8,378 bases of DNA from Nitrososphaeraceae archaeon. Its GTDB lineage: Archaea; Thermoproteota; Nitrososphaeria; Nitrososphaerales; Nitrososphaeraceae. The position numbers were made by a program, and so were the translations under genes. Position 1 is the stretch's first letter. Each line of letters starts with the position of its first letter. The DNA lies in the NCBI GenBank assembly GCA_025922715.1, contig JAICHH010000072.1, positions 1-8,378 of the forward strand, written 5' to 3'. Under the pieces are notes generated by a model. That model did not search any database. It was given only the letters and a program-made list of their open reading frames with translations, and had not been told where the DNA came from. Positions 1 to 5,841 of this stretch are shown one piece after another.

Positions 1-109
1 CTTTTTCTTCTTTTTTTCTTTTCTCATTTTTCCGATAGTCTTTATAAGCATCTCCAACATAGGTTGATGGTGATTCTATATTGTCTTCTGAAGCATTAGT
101 ATTACTCAT
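1..109 (-). CDS. N-terminal 36 residues of an unidentified charged protein, cut by the window edge
   Basis: An open frame starts at ATG 109-107 and runs off the left edge without a stop. It reads MSNTNASEDNIESPSTYVGD and then a very basic/acidic stretch (AYKDYRKNEKRKKEEK). The first 20 residues are polar and Ser/Asn/Glu-rich, so there is no signal peptide, and the Lys/Arg/Glu run looks like the start of a charged helix or coiled coil. Upstream on the minus strand, a TATA-like run at about 125-138 lies 20-25 nt from the ATG, as expected for a leaderless archaeal message. No family can be named from 36 residues. The start and promoter are fairly credible; the function is unknown. Confidence 0.55.
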   Translation of the reverse strand, partial: MSNTNASEDNIESPSTYVGDAYKDYRKNEKRKKEEK

Positions 110-124
110 TTACTCTAAATGGGA

Positions 125-138
125 TTTTATATTATAAA
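125..138 (-). promoter_or_regulatory. TATA-like element before the left-edge gene
   Basis: On the minus strand this reads TTTATAATATAAAA. It sits about 20-25 nt before the ATG at 109, matching an archaeal TATA box that drives a leaderless transcript. The whole area is AT-rich, so spacing is the main support. Confidence 0.35.
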
Positions 139-447
139 ACCATTCAAAATTACTATTCTAATTAATAAAGGAACAACAAAGAGTATCAAACATTTATACT
201 GCCTCTAAATAAAATTTCTTCTATTTTTGCTTACTTATATTTTAAAAATGGGTGTCAGAGGCTACAATAACACCCGTGAATCCAAATTTTGACGACAATA
301 AAGGAGTAGCAAGTAATAGTAATAGTAGGTATAATAAAAGATTGTTGATTTTTAACATATTATGTTGAATTTTATAATTAATCTTCCAATTATGTAGATA
401 GTTTGCTTTATAACTAAGAATAAGGGCTTTTAATAATAGTTTGAATA
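139..447. other. Intergenic stretch with one doubtful hydrophobic micro-ORF
   Basis: This gap separates two minus-strand genes. The only coding candidate is a minus-strand frame, ATG 358 to stop 242-244 (38 residues), starting MLKINNLLLYLLLLLLATPL. It looks like a short signal peptide or single membrane segment. A longer version of the frame overlaps the response regulator out of frame and is probably a shadow. The nearest TATA-like run (about 369-378) is only about 15 nt from ATG 358, too close for the usual spacing. I see no other gene or structured RNA here. Confidence 0.3.
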
Positions 448-462
448 GAAAGAAAAAGAAAA
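448..462 (-). terminator. U-rich tract after the response regulator
   Basis: On the minus strand this reads TTTTCTTTTTCTTTC and begins 2 nt after the stop codon of the receiver gene (465-467). Archaeal terminators are often plain U-rich tracts without a hairpin, so this is a reasonable 3' end for that message. Confidence 0.4.
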
Positions 463-464
463 TT

Positions 465-845
465 TTAGAAGAGTTTATCGTCATTTGACATGGATTTTGA
501 TATACTTTCATTGACTGCATCAATTAATTTAGATATTGATACTCGCTTTTTGAGAATGTTAAATTTGTAATTATATTTGAGATTCTTAAGATTACTCAAT
601 AAGATTACATTTAGCTTTGGATTTATTTCTAAGAGTTTGGTGCTAAGTAGTAATCCATTTACGTTAGGCATTTTGTCATCAATAATTAATAATGAATATT
701 TATTTGGATTTTCCTTGATATATTTATATGCCAAAAGAGGATCAGTAAAACTAGAAACATGATAACCACTCATTTGTAATGCCTCACTAAATATATTTAA
801 TAAATCTGGATCGTCGGCTACAATGGCTATAGATTTATTAAACAT
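465..845 (-). CDS. Single-domain response regulator (CheY-like receiver)
   Basis: This 126-aa protein is one receiver domain with no output domain. Visible landmarks are the acidic pair D11-D12 after the first hydrophobic strand (SIAIVADD), the likely phospho-acceptor D56 in LLIIDDKMPNVNG, and S84 in VILLSN as the conserved Ser/Thr. The conserved Lys is probably K100 in ILKKRVSISKL. The usual Pro after that Lys is replaced by Arg. Such receivers take phosphate from a histidine kinase and pass the signal on by protein contact. No kinase is in the window, so its partner is unknown. The gene stands alone, with a TATA-like box about 40 nt before ATG 845 and a U-rich tract just after the stop. The fold is certain; the role (taxis, signalling relay or transcription control) cannot be told. 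Confidence 0.9.
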   Translation of the reverse strand: MFNKSIAIVADDPDLLNIFSEALQMSGYHVSSFTDPLLAYKYIKENPNKYSLLIIDDKMPNVNGLLLSTKLLEINPKLNVILLSNLKNLKYNYKFNILKKRVSISKLIDAVNESISKSMSNDDKLF

Positions 846-883
846 ATTAAATTAAACATAAAAAATCATATTTAAGCATGTGT

Positions 884-893
884 TTTATATATA
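884..893 (-). promoter_or_regulatory. TATA-like box for the response regulator
   Basis: On the minus strand this reads TTATATATAAAAC-like sequence about 40 nt before ATG 845. A start site about 25 nt downstream of it would leave a leader of roughly 15 nt. Confidence 0.4.
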
Positions 894-967
894 ATTTTTA
901 TTTTCAAAAACCCTTTCAATATGCTATTTTAAAGCAGTTAAAGAAATAACAATGATATTCTCAGATC

Positions 968-978
968 AAGAAAAAATT
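968..978 (-). terminator. Possible U-run after the two-CXXC gene
   Basis: The minus strand carries a run of six Ts (AATTTTTTCTTG) about 60 nt after the stop of the gene at 1038-1322. It is the first clear U-run downstream and could end that transcript. This is weak evidence in AT-rich DNA. Confidence 0.25.
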
Positions 979-1037
979 ATTTATCATTTTAAATCTTTAT
1001 GACATTATCTTTTTTTTATCAATTTATATATTTCATC

Positions 1038-1322
1038 TTATTTTTCATTCTTTAACGATTCAAATAATTTTATTAGTCTCCCTTCAAAACCAAAATTATA
1101 TTTTATCAGTTCTACAATTTTTTCGGTACAATTTAAACAAATGTTATAATATTCACCATTATTACCATTTTCTTCTACATTAGAAATACCTTGAACTTTT
1201 TTAACATTACTACTAGTAACATTTAGGTATTTTATTGTATTTATTTCCTTATTACATATATCACAAATATTAACTTGGTCTTCTTTTACGACATCTTTTG
1301 GAGTTGAAATATCTTCTATCAT
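1038..1322 (-). CDS. Small protein with two CXXC pairs, probable zinc-binding fold
   Basis: This 94-aa protein is not recognised by name. It has a polar N-terminus, then CDIC (C20, C23), about 38 residues of Asn/Val/Ser-rich linker, then CLNC (C62, C65), and a helical tail ending LIKLFESLKNEK. Two CXXC pairs at this spacing could form one zinc site of the treble-clef or zinc-ribbon type. The linker is longer than in most zinc ribbons and may be a beta-hairpin or a disordered loop. There is no membrane segment or signal peptide, so it is likely cytoplasmic. It lies alone between the receiver gene and the winged-helix gene, each with its own spacing, so no operon is suggested. Zinc-dependent nucleic-acid or protein binding is inference. 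Confidence 0.7.
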   Translation of the reverse strand: MIEDISTPKDVVKEDQVNICDICNKEINTIKYLNVTSSNVKKVQGISNVEENGNNGEYYNICLNCTEKIVELIKYNFGFEGRLIKLFESLKNEK

Positions 1323-1555
1323 ATATTATTATTTATTAGCAAAATAATATTTAATAATATATTTTATTTCTATATCTTGAATCATTAGATAATAAAAGTA
1401 ATATGAAGTTGTGTCTATGAGATAAACAAATAAAGTCTTTTATGGAAATAACGAAGGTTATGGTGAAATCTAACTTTTTTTTATTTTTAACAAGATATAA
1501 AGGAGAAATCATTAAAAATTGATGATATCATATCTTTTCGTATAAAGAAATTATA

Positions 1556-1825
1556 TTAAATTAACTTATCATTATCAATTGGTGTTTGTAATAACTCTCC
1601 AATTTCATTAAACATCTTAAGAAAGTATAGCCCTTTTTCTGTAGTCTTAAATTTTTTAGTTCCTTCGAAATACTCTATTAGATTATTTTCTATCAATACA
1701 GAAAGGTATTCCTTTAATTGGTTATAACTTAGAAATGCTGTATACATAATTTTAGTCTTAGTTGCTCCTCCATTAGCAGCATCAAGTATATTACTTACTA
1801 TTTCAGTCCTACTTCTATTTTTCAT
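1556..1825 (-). CDS. Single-domain winged-helix DNA-binding protein
   Basis: This 89-aa protein is one winged helix-turn-helix domain of the type common in Nitrososphaeria. In order it shows a first helix (TEIVSNILDAANGG), a second helix and turn (ATKTKIMYTAFLSYNQLKEYLSVLIENNLI), a wing (EYFEGTKKFKTTEKG), and a C-terminal helix (LYFLKMFNEIGELL) that often serves for dimerisation. The pattern KTKIMY-LSYNQLKEYL-FKTTEKG is typical of these archaeal regulators (HTH_45-like). It probably binds DNA as a dimer to repress or activate a few genes. There is no ligand or metal domain, so the signal is unknown. A TATA-like element about 25 nt before ATG 1825 supports this start and a leaderless message. 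The nearest possible targets are its own promoter and the structured gap upstream, but no operator was identified. Confidence 0.88.
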   Translation of the reverse strand: MKNRSRTEIVSNILDAANGGATKTKIMYTAFLSYNQLKEYLSVLIENNLIEYFEGTKKFKTTEKGLYFLKMFNEIGELLQTPIDNDKLI

Positions 1826-1845
1826 ACTGTAAGATATGTAATTAA

Positions 1846-1853
1846 CTTATATT
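1846..1853 (-). promoter_or_regulatory. TATA box for the winged-helix gene
   Basis: On the minus strand this reads AATATAAG within CTAATATAAGTT. It is centred about 25 nt before ATG 1825, the spacing expected for a leaderless archaeal transcript. Confidence 0.45.
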
Positions 1854-2390
1854 AGTATAATACGACAAGAAAATCTAAGATAATTATAGTAAAACATTCT
1901 AAATTTTGTTTAAAAATAAAATAAAAAAATTATTCATACTTTTGTAAAAAAAAATTTTATCATTTTTTATTTTTTATTTTTATCTTAGTGAATTAGTATT
2001 AATTAAATAGTATAATACAAATTAAAGTAACGTAAATTTGAGGTAATAAAAATTTTAATTTAAGTAAAAGTAAATGGCAATTTCATATCTTTTTAATATG
2101 GATAAGAAAATAATTAATAATTAGCGGTTATAAAATTAAATTCTAGTCGATGGCATATTTGCCTTATAATGTATTGTTATTTTCTCTTTTATTTTTTTAT
2201 TAGGAAATAAGCTAGTTATATTTCAAATAATATAAAGAAATGAAAATAATACCCACTTATCTTTAAAATAATACTTAATTTTCCTAAATACGATTATTAT
2301 TATATTAAGCAATAAATATAAAGAGAAATCTTTATTATTATAAAAGATATTGCCAAAAATTTATTTACTGGAAAGGTATATCTATATTAT
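1854..2390. other. Long AT-rich gap without a gene
   Basis: No credible coding frame is seen on either strand. Around 1908-1985 there are facing A-rich and T-rich runs (AAAAATAAAATAAAAAAAT, then TTTTTTATTTTTTATTTTTA) that could pair as a long, weak AT hairpin. This is more likely low-complexity spacer than a defined signal. The rest is unstructured. Confidence 0.4.
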
Positions 2391-2526
2391 CACTGAATAA
2401 CTGCTGATTCTCTATAATAATCCCATTTTCACGATAAGGTATCTAATGCCATTGAATGCCTTTGTGTTCATCCAGCATTATCATAGAGAAGGTAATAGCA
2501 ACCCTGCCATAATTCGTTATTCAGTG
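2391..2526. repeat. 136-bp block bounded by perfect 11-bp inverted repeats, with a nested stem (MITE-like or structured RNA)
   Basis: The ends are CACTGAATAAC (2391-2401) and its exact reverse complement GTTATTCAGTG (2516-2526). Just inside, TGCT (2402-2405) can pair with AGCA (2497-2500). Further in, TTCTCTATAATAAT (2408-2421) pairs 13 of 14 with ATTATCATAGAGAA (2477-2490). A small hairpin GGTA-tctaa-TGCC lies at 2438-2450, and AATGCC occurs twice nearby. The block is clearly richer in G+C than its flanks. This layout fits a small non-autonomous transposable element whose transposase lies elsewhere, or a structured non-coding RNA. No target-site duplication is visible. It does not resemble RNase P RNA, SRP RNA or a tRNA. 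The termini do not match the IS481 element in this window. Confidence 0.5.
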
Positions 2527-2616
2527 GTTAGGATTAGGGAGAAATTCCACAACCTAGGCCAGATAATAGAAATGATAATAATGATAATAGTAGTATTGTT
2601 GTATGTCTTTTTTTAA
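2446..2616 (+). CDS. Doubtful 56-aa ORF overlapping the inverted-repeat block
   Basis: This frame is open from 2401 and has an ATG at 2446. It reads MPLNAFVFIQHYHREGNSNP, then a basic stretch (IIRYSVVRIREKFHN), and ends in a run of hydrophobic residues (MIIMIIVVLLYVFF) that would make a C-terminal membrane tail. Seventy-two open codons are unusual in DNA this AT-rich. However, the hydrophobic end comes from ATGATA/GTAGTATTG simple repeats, and the frame lies on a strong inverted-repeat structure that can explain the better composition. No family is recognised and no convincing promoter was found. It is probably not a real gene, but could be a tail-anchored small protein or part of a mobile element. 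Confidence 0.15.
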   Translation: MPLNAFVFIQHYHREGNSNPAIIRYSVVRIREKFHNLGQIIEMIIMIIVVLLYVFF

Positions 2617-2675
2617 TTCCTTTACTACAAGAATACCATAGTATTATTATTATTTCCTCCTTTTTCCTAATCCTA
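2529..2675. repeat. Perfect 10-bp inverted repeat TAGGATTAGG / CCTAATCCTA
   Basis: The arms lie at 2529-2538 and 2666-2675, 2 bp after the end of the 136-bp block. The left arm continues as GGAGAAA and the right arm is preceded by TTTCCTCCTTTTT, so pairing can extend past a T5 bulge. The interval holds simple repeats (AATGAT, ATAATA). It could be an outer pair of arms of a larger structured element. Confidence 0.4.
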
Positions 2676-2705
2676 TTTTATAATATTTCACTAATACTAT
2701 GGTAT
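2633..2705. repeat. Perfect 14-bp inverted repeat ATACCATAGTATTA / TAATACTATGGTAT
   Basis: The arms lie at 2633-2646 and 2692-2705 with a 45-nt spacer. The left arm lies between the arms of the TAGGATTAGG pair and the right arm lies outside them, so the two pairings cross. As RNA they would form a pseudoknot or exclude one another. It could be a transcription terminator, an operator pair or part of a mobile element. Confidence 0.45.
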
Positions 2706-3006
2706 ATTTATCAATTTTGGAATAGAAAAGTCTCTTTTAAGTTAGTAAAAGAATGGAGTAAATAATGGTAAACTAAAATGATTTACCTTGTTTGTAAAGA
2801 TATTTTTTATTTTCAACAATTCGATCTTTAATCTATAAATATTATATTAATATAATAAAATAATTTTGTTCTACTACTATCTAATTATAATCTATTGTTA
2901 ACGACGTGATAATTTATGAATAAAATAACATACATTTCTTTCAGTTATTCTTATTTTTTAATCCTTTTTATTTGCCTAATATAATTGATTCTCATTTGTT
3001 GTATGA
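2706..3006. other. AT-rich gap after the structured block
   Basis: Only a 22-codon hydrophobic micro-ORF is visible (plus strand, ATG 2916 to stop at 2984), with nothing to support translation. No U-run suited to ending the minus-strand glycoside hydrolase message was found here. Confidence 0.4.
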
Positions 3007-4536
3007 TCATTGTTGATGTTGTTGTATTAGATTATCTCTCTGTATTAGGGATTCAATTGCGGCTATCCTTAAAGAGGATATTCCTGTCCTAAATGGATAA
3101 GCTCCACTACCTTGAAAAGTTAACGGGTTTACCCATTCATAGAGCATATTTGAATTTATACCGCTGTTAGAAACAAATTTTGATATTAAAAAGCTGCAAT
3201 CATCTATTTTGCCAAATCTCGTTCTTGCAAGCATTTCTATTCCAGTAATCCAAGGCCAAAAAGTATGATTATGATATTCATTTGTTTTAAGGAGCCATGG
3301 ACCTGTCTTTGTAATTTCTGTTTCAGTTACCAAAGGTAAATTATTTTTCCAAGCTCTTTGCTTTAATACTTCTAAAGTACTTAAGCAACGTTGATGTATT
3401 ATATTATTACTATAACTCTTATTTTTTGAATGGTCTGCTCTTATATCCAAATTACTATTGATTAATTTATAACTTGTATCCATATTACTTTCTTCTTTTT
3501 CTTTTACTTCTTCTGCTGCTTCTGTTAGTGCAACAAGATATAATGAGATATCTTGGGTGACAAGTCTATTATGCATCTTTTTATCTAAATGTAAATCAGC
3601 ATCAAGAAGGTCAATGTAACATCCATCATTTGCAGACCACATCTTATCTTCTACTGCCAATATTGCTCTGTTGGTTATTTCCTGTAATCTTTTTGATTCT
3701 ATTTGATTTCCAACCTTTTTTAACAAAACAGATAAATTTTTTAGTGCAAGAATCCAACAGGCTTGACTATAAACTACTTTTCCTATACGTAAAGTTGTAT
3801 CCATCCAATCCTCATTATGTTCCTGTTCTAATAATCCGTCATTATCTATATCTTTATAATAAAGATATTTTATTGCCTTTAGCATACAAGGAATCAAAAA
3901 ATTAATGATATCAGTCAATGAAAACTTTGAGAAAGGAATTATTTCACTTTCTCCTCTTCTTTTATTATCTATACTTTCATCAAGTGATATTGTAATTACA
4001 GGTTCTGTTGATTTAGAAATAGGATTATCTTTAAGATCTAGAAGTTTAGATAAAATATAAGATGTAGTAGATATCATTAATGCAATAGAATCAATATCTG
4101 GATTTTGTCCATAAACTTCGCAAAAACCTTTCTCATAATATATTGTAGTAGGAAGAGCACCATCAAATTTCCTTTTATCATTATCATTTGCAATAATTGG
4201 ATTAAAATCCATCTTTGGAGAACCTCTTCCATACAATAAAGGCTTTGTTTTTAGACTACAATATAAAAAGGACTGCTGCTGTGATTCTGTTATTGCAGTT
4301 ATCTGATTAGACCAAATTAAAAGAATTTGTTGAATTACTATTTTAAAGTGACCTGATAAAAATTGATCCTTGAGTATAAAAGCGGCATCCCTTGTCCATA
4401 CTGCCTTATAATGACCTCCAGGATTTATACCATTATCAACTTCAATTTGAGTAAATTCAATAAATTTATTTAAAAGCTCGATAAAGTTGCTTTTATCTTT
4501 GGGTTTCTCTTTTTCCTCTGAATCGAGAGAAGTCAT
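3007..4536 (-). CDS. Six-hairpin (alpha/alpha)6-barrel glycoside hydrolase, glycogen-debranching/amylo-alpha-1,6-glucosidase-like
   Basis: This 509-aa protein has the marks of (alpha/alpha)6-barrel glycosidases: YKAVWTRDAAF (about 43-53), GALPTTIYYEKGF followed by PDIDSIALM, DNDGLLEQEHNEDWMDT (W244, M245, D246), YHNHTFWPW (H424, W427, W429) and YEWVNPLTFQGSGAYPF (E467). From family knowledge, the acid near WMD (E242, D243 or D246) is the likely general acid and E467 a likely general base; this assignment is inference. It would hydrolyse or debranch an alpha-glucan or related glycan. No signal peptide or membrane segment is seen, so it is probably cytoplasmic. Two low-complexity insertions (about 178-205 and 355-390) lie between core helices. 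The N-terminal 16 residues are charged. An open extension before the start is discussed as a finding. No sugar-metabolism neighbours are present, so the substrate is unknown. Confidence 0.8.
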   Translation of the reverse strand: MTSLDSEEKEKPKDKSNFIELLNKFIEFTQIEVDNGINPGGHYKAVWTRDAAFILKDQFLSGHFKIVIQQILLIWSNQITAITESQQQSFLYCSLKTKPLLYGRGSPKMDFNPIIANDNDKRKFDGALPTTIYYEKGFCEVYGQNPDIDSIALMISTTSYILSKLLDLKDNPISKSTEPVITISLDESIDNKRRGESEIIPFSKFSLTDIINFLIPCMLKAIKYLYYKDIDNDGLLEQEHNEDWMDTTLRIGKVVYSQACWILALKNLSVLLKKVGNQIESKRLQEITNRAILAVEDKMWSANDGCYIDLLDADLHLDKKMHNRLVTQDISLYLVALTEAAEEVKEKEESNMDTSYKLINSNLDIRADHSKNKSYSNNIIHQRCLSTLEVLKQRAWKNNLPLVTETEITKTGPWLLKTNEYHNHTFWPWITGIEMLARTRFGKIDDCSFLISKFVSNSGINSNMLYEWVNPLTFQGSGAYPFRTGISSLRIAAIESLIQRDNLIQQHQQ

Positions 4537-4606
4537 TATAAAGCCAGATGGACGAGCTGCCCTATTAAATAATTTTCAACAAAATACTAGTTCAATTTAT
4601 CTAACA

Positions 4607-4614
4607 TTTTTATA
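4607..4614 (-). promoter_or_regulatory. Minus-strand TATA-like box upstream of the glycoside hydrolase
   Basis: The minus strand reads TTTATAAAAATG across 4605-4616. Initiation about 25 nt downstream (near 4586) would include the start-less extension before ATG 4536. A weaker TATA-like TTTAATA at about 4562-4568 would instead suit a leaderless start at ATG 4536. The two choices cannot be separated by eye. Confidence 0.35.
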
Positions 4615-4621
4615 AAGTATT

Positions 4622-4629
4622 TTTATAAA
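4622..4629 (+). promoter_or_regulatory. TATA box for the C2H2 zinc-finger gene
   Basis: TTTATAAA is centred about 25 nt before the TTG at 4651, which fits a leaderless transcript and supports that unusual start. Together with the minus-strand box at 4607-4614 it forms a compact divergent promoter region. Confidence 0.45.
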
Positions 4630-4650
4630 AAAGAGTGAAATAAAGAAGTA

Positions 4651-4830
4651 TTGAATAATCTTAAAAACAAAGATAATAAAGAAAATAATAAAGAGAGTGA
4701 AGAAGAAGAGGATAAAAGTTATAAATACAAATGTCAAGAATGTGGAATTGACTTTGGAAATAGTTTAGGAGATATGGAATTACATAAATTAACTTTCCAT
4801 TTACAAAAAGGAGATATGGAAATAAAATAA
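4651..4830 (+). CDS. 59-aa single C2H2 zinc-finger protein
   Basis: The frame opens after a TGA at 4636-4638. There is no ATG before the finger, so the best start is TTG 4651, 25 nt after a TATA box. The protein has a charged, probably disordered N-terminus (NNLKNKDNKENNKESEEEED), then the finger YKCQECGIDFGNSLGDMELH with HKLTFH, giving C-X2-C-X13-H-X4-H, and ends LQKGDMEIK. All four zinc ligands are present. Small one-finger proteins of this kind are frequent in Nitrososphaeria and are thought to bind nucleic acid or protein, but functions are mostly unproven. It is divergent from the glycoside hydrolase, so it could act on their shared promoter region; that is inference. The gene is followed by a strong hairpin. 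Confidence 0.72.
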   Translation: MNNLKNKDNKENNKESEEEEDKSYKYKCQECGIDFGNSLGDMELHKLTFHLQKGDMEIK

Positions 4831-4860
4831 TAAGTGAATATCATCAATAATTTAAAAGGT

Positions 4861-4910
4861 TAAATGTGAAAAAACTTTATAGCAAGGTTCTAATTCTTTT
4901 TTTACATTTA
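4861..4910 (+). terminator. 14-bp hairpin ending in T7, after the zinc-finger gene
   Basis: TAAATGTGAAAAAA (4861-4874) pairs with TTTTTTTACATTTA (4897-4910) over 14 positions with one G-T wobble, around a 22-nt loop. It begins 30 nt after the zinc-finger stop. The U-run within the 3' arm suits an archaeal terminator. Being nearly symmetric, it could also block transcription from the other side. Confidence 0.5.
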
Positions 4911-4982
4911 TAATAGTTTCAACACCAAATTCTTTAAAATAAAATATATAATGAGTTAAAAATGAAAAGATAAGTGTAATTC

Positions 4983-4990
4983 ATATATAC
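4983..4990 (+). promoter_or_regulatory. TATA box for the alpha/beta hydrolase
   Basis: ATATATAC lies about 25 nt before GTG 5011. The spacing fits a leaderless message and decides the GTG start, since no Shine-Dalgarno site or upstream in-frame ATG is seen. Confidence 0.5.
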
Positions 4991-5010
4991 AAATAATACA
5001 TATTGTTAGT

Positions 5011-5841
5011 GTGCCATACATTTCTTTAAATAATGATCTAAAAATTTACTACGAAACATATGGTGATAAAGACTTGTATCCAATAGTTCTCATTCATCCT
5101 CTAGGCGGAAACATAAAGATTTGGGAAGAAGAAATTTCTCTCATTTTACGTTCAAGAAACTATAGAATAATAGCTTATGAAATACGTGGACATTATAGAT
5201 CCAGTATGGGAAAAAGTGATAGTTTTACAATGGATGATTTAGCTAATGATCTTGATCAATTATTGGATAAACTAAAAATTACAACATGTACCTTGATTGG
5301 TCATTCCATAGGCGGAAAAATAGCTGCAGTATATGCAAAACATAATCCTAAAAAGATAGATGCAATAATATTCATAAGTGGATCCTCAATACCTATACCT
5401 GAAGATGCCCTTGAAGATTCTGTTGCAATAGAACTTGCTACTACAAAGGGTATGGATGCAGTAGCAGAATATGAGCGCCAACAAAAATATAAAAAAGAAA
5501 AAGCATTTCAAGATGAAAAAGAATGGAAAAACTTCAAGGAAATATTTACAAAAACATCTGTTGAAGGCTTTATTGCTGCCAGAAATGCATTACATACTAT
5601 GCCTAATGATATAAATAACATTTTGAAAAATGCTGATTGTAAACTATATGGAATAGTTGGTAGCGAGGATGATGTATTCATGAACTTGAAGAAGAAGATG
5701 AAACAAGAAATTCCAAAATTTAATTTAAAAATTATTGAAGGAGAAGGTCATTGGTTAATCCTTCATAATCCTGTAGCATTAGATAAAGTATTAGAAGAGT
5801 ATCTAAAAGAAATAAATCTACAAACGAACAAGTCAAACTAA
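5011..5841 (+). CDS. Alpha/beta-hydrolase fold protein (enol-lactonase/esterase-like)
   Basis: This 276-aa protein starts at GTG, 25 nt after a TATA box, and shows a complete alpha/beta-hydrolase plan. IVLIHPLGGN (25-34) is the HG-type oxyanion loop. RGHYRSSM (59-66) matches the family's RGHGxS motif. GHSIGG has nucleophile S99, IVGSEDD supplies the acid D220 (or D221), and GEGHWLI carries the catalytic H247. A charged cap lies at about 130-190. Overall it resembles the 3-oxoadipate enol-lactonase/PcaD-type subgroup, but this fold covers esterases, lactonases, C-C hydrolases and haloperoxidase-like enzymes, so the substrate cannot be named. No signal peptide is present; it is likely cytoplasmic. 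The C-terminal residues LQTNKSN overlap the start of a decayed alcohol-dehydrogenase remnant, so the natural 3' end may have been altered. No operon partner survives. Confidence 0.88.
   Translation: MPYISLNNDLKIYYETYGDKDLYPIVLIHPLGGNIKIWEEEISLILRSRNYRIIAYEIRGHYRSSMGKSDSFTMDDLANDLDQLLDKLKITTCTLIGHSIGGKIAAVYAKHNPKKIDAIIFISGSSIPIPEDALEDSVAIELATTKGMDAVAEYERQQKYKKEKAFQDEKEWKNFKEIFTKTSVEGFIAARNALHTMPNDINNILKNADCKLYGIVGSEDDVFMNLKKKMKQEIPKFNLKIIEGEGHWLILHNPVALDKVLEEYLKEINLQTNKSN

Noticed and set aside
242..523. 93-codon minus-strand frame overlapping the receiver gene
   Set aside because: It overlaps a certain gene out of frame, and its start lies inside that gene. Only the 38-codon tail from ATG 358 is even possible, and it lacks a well-placed promoter.
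577..762. Plus-strand frame opposite the receiver gene
   Set aside because: It lies entirely antisense to a gene with clear receiver motifs and has no promoter or recognisable domain.
1442..1522. 26-codon plus-strand micro-ORF in the gap between the CXXC gene and the winged-helix gene
   Set aside because: Too short, Phe/Leu-rich from T-runs, and without a convincing promoter.
1522..1531. Palindrome ATGATATCAT just after the winged-helix gene
   Set aside because: Ten bp of AT-rich palindrome is expected by chance here, and it lies at the 3' side rather than near a promoter.
2570..2660. ATGATA/ATTATT repeats as a possible CRISPR or minisatellite
   Set aside because: The units are very short and irregular, with no spacer-repeat pattern; this is simple-sequence DNA.
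3630..3905. Plus-strand frame opposite the glycoside hydrolase
   Set aside because: It is antisense to the catalytic region of a strong gene; its hydrophobic look comes from complementary codon bias.
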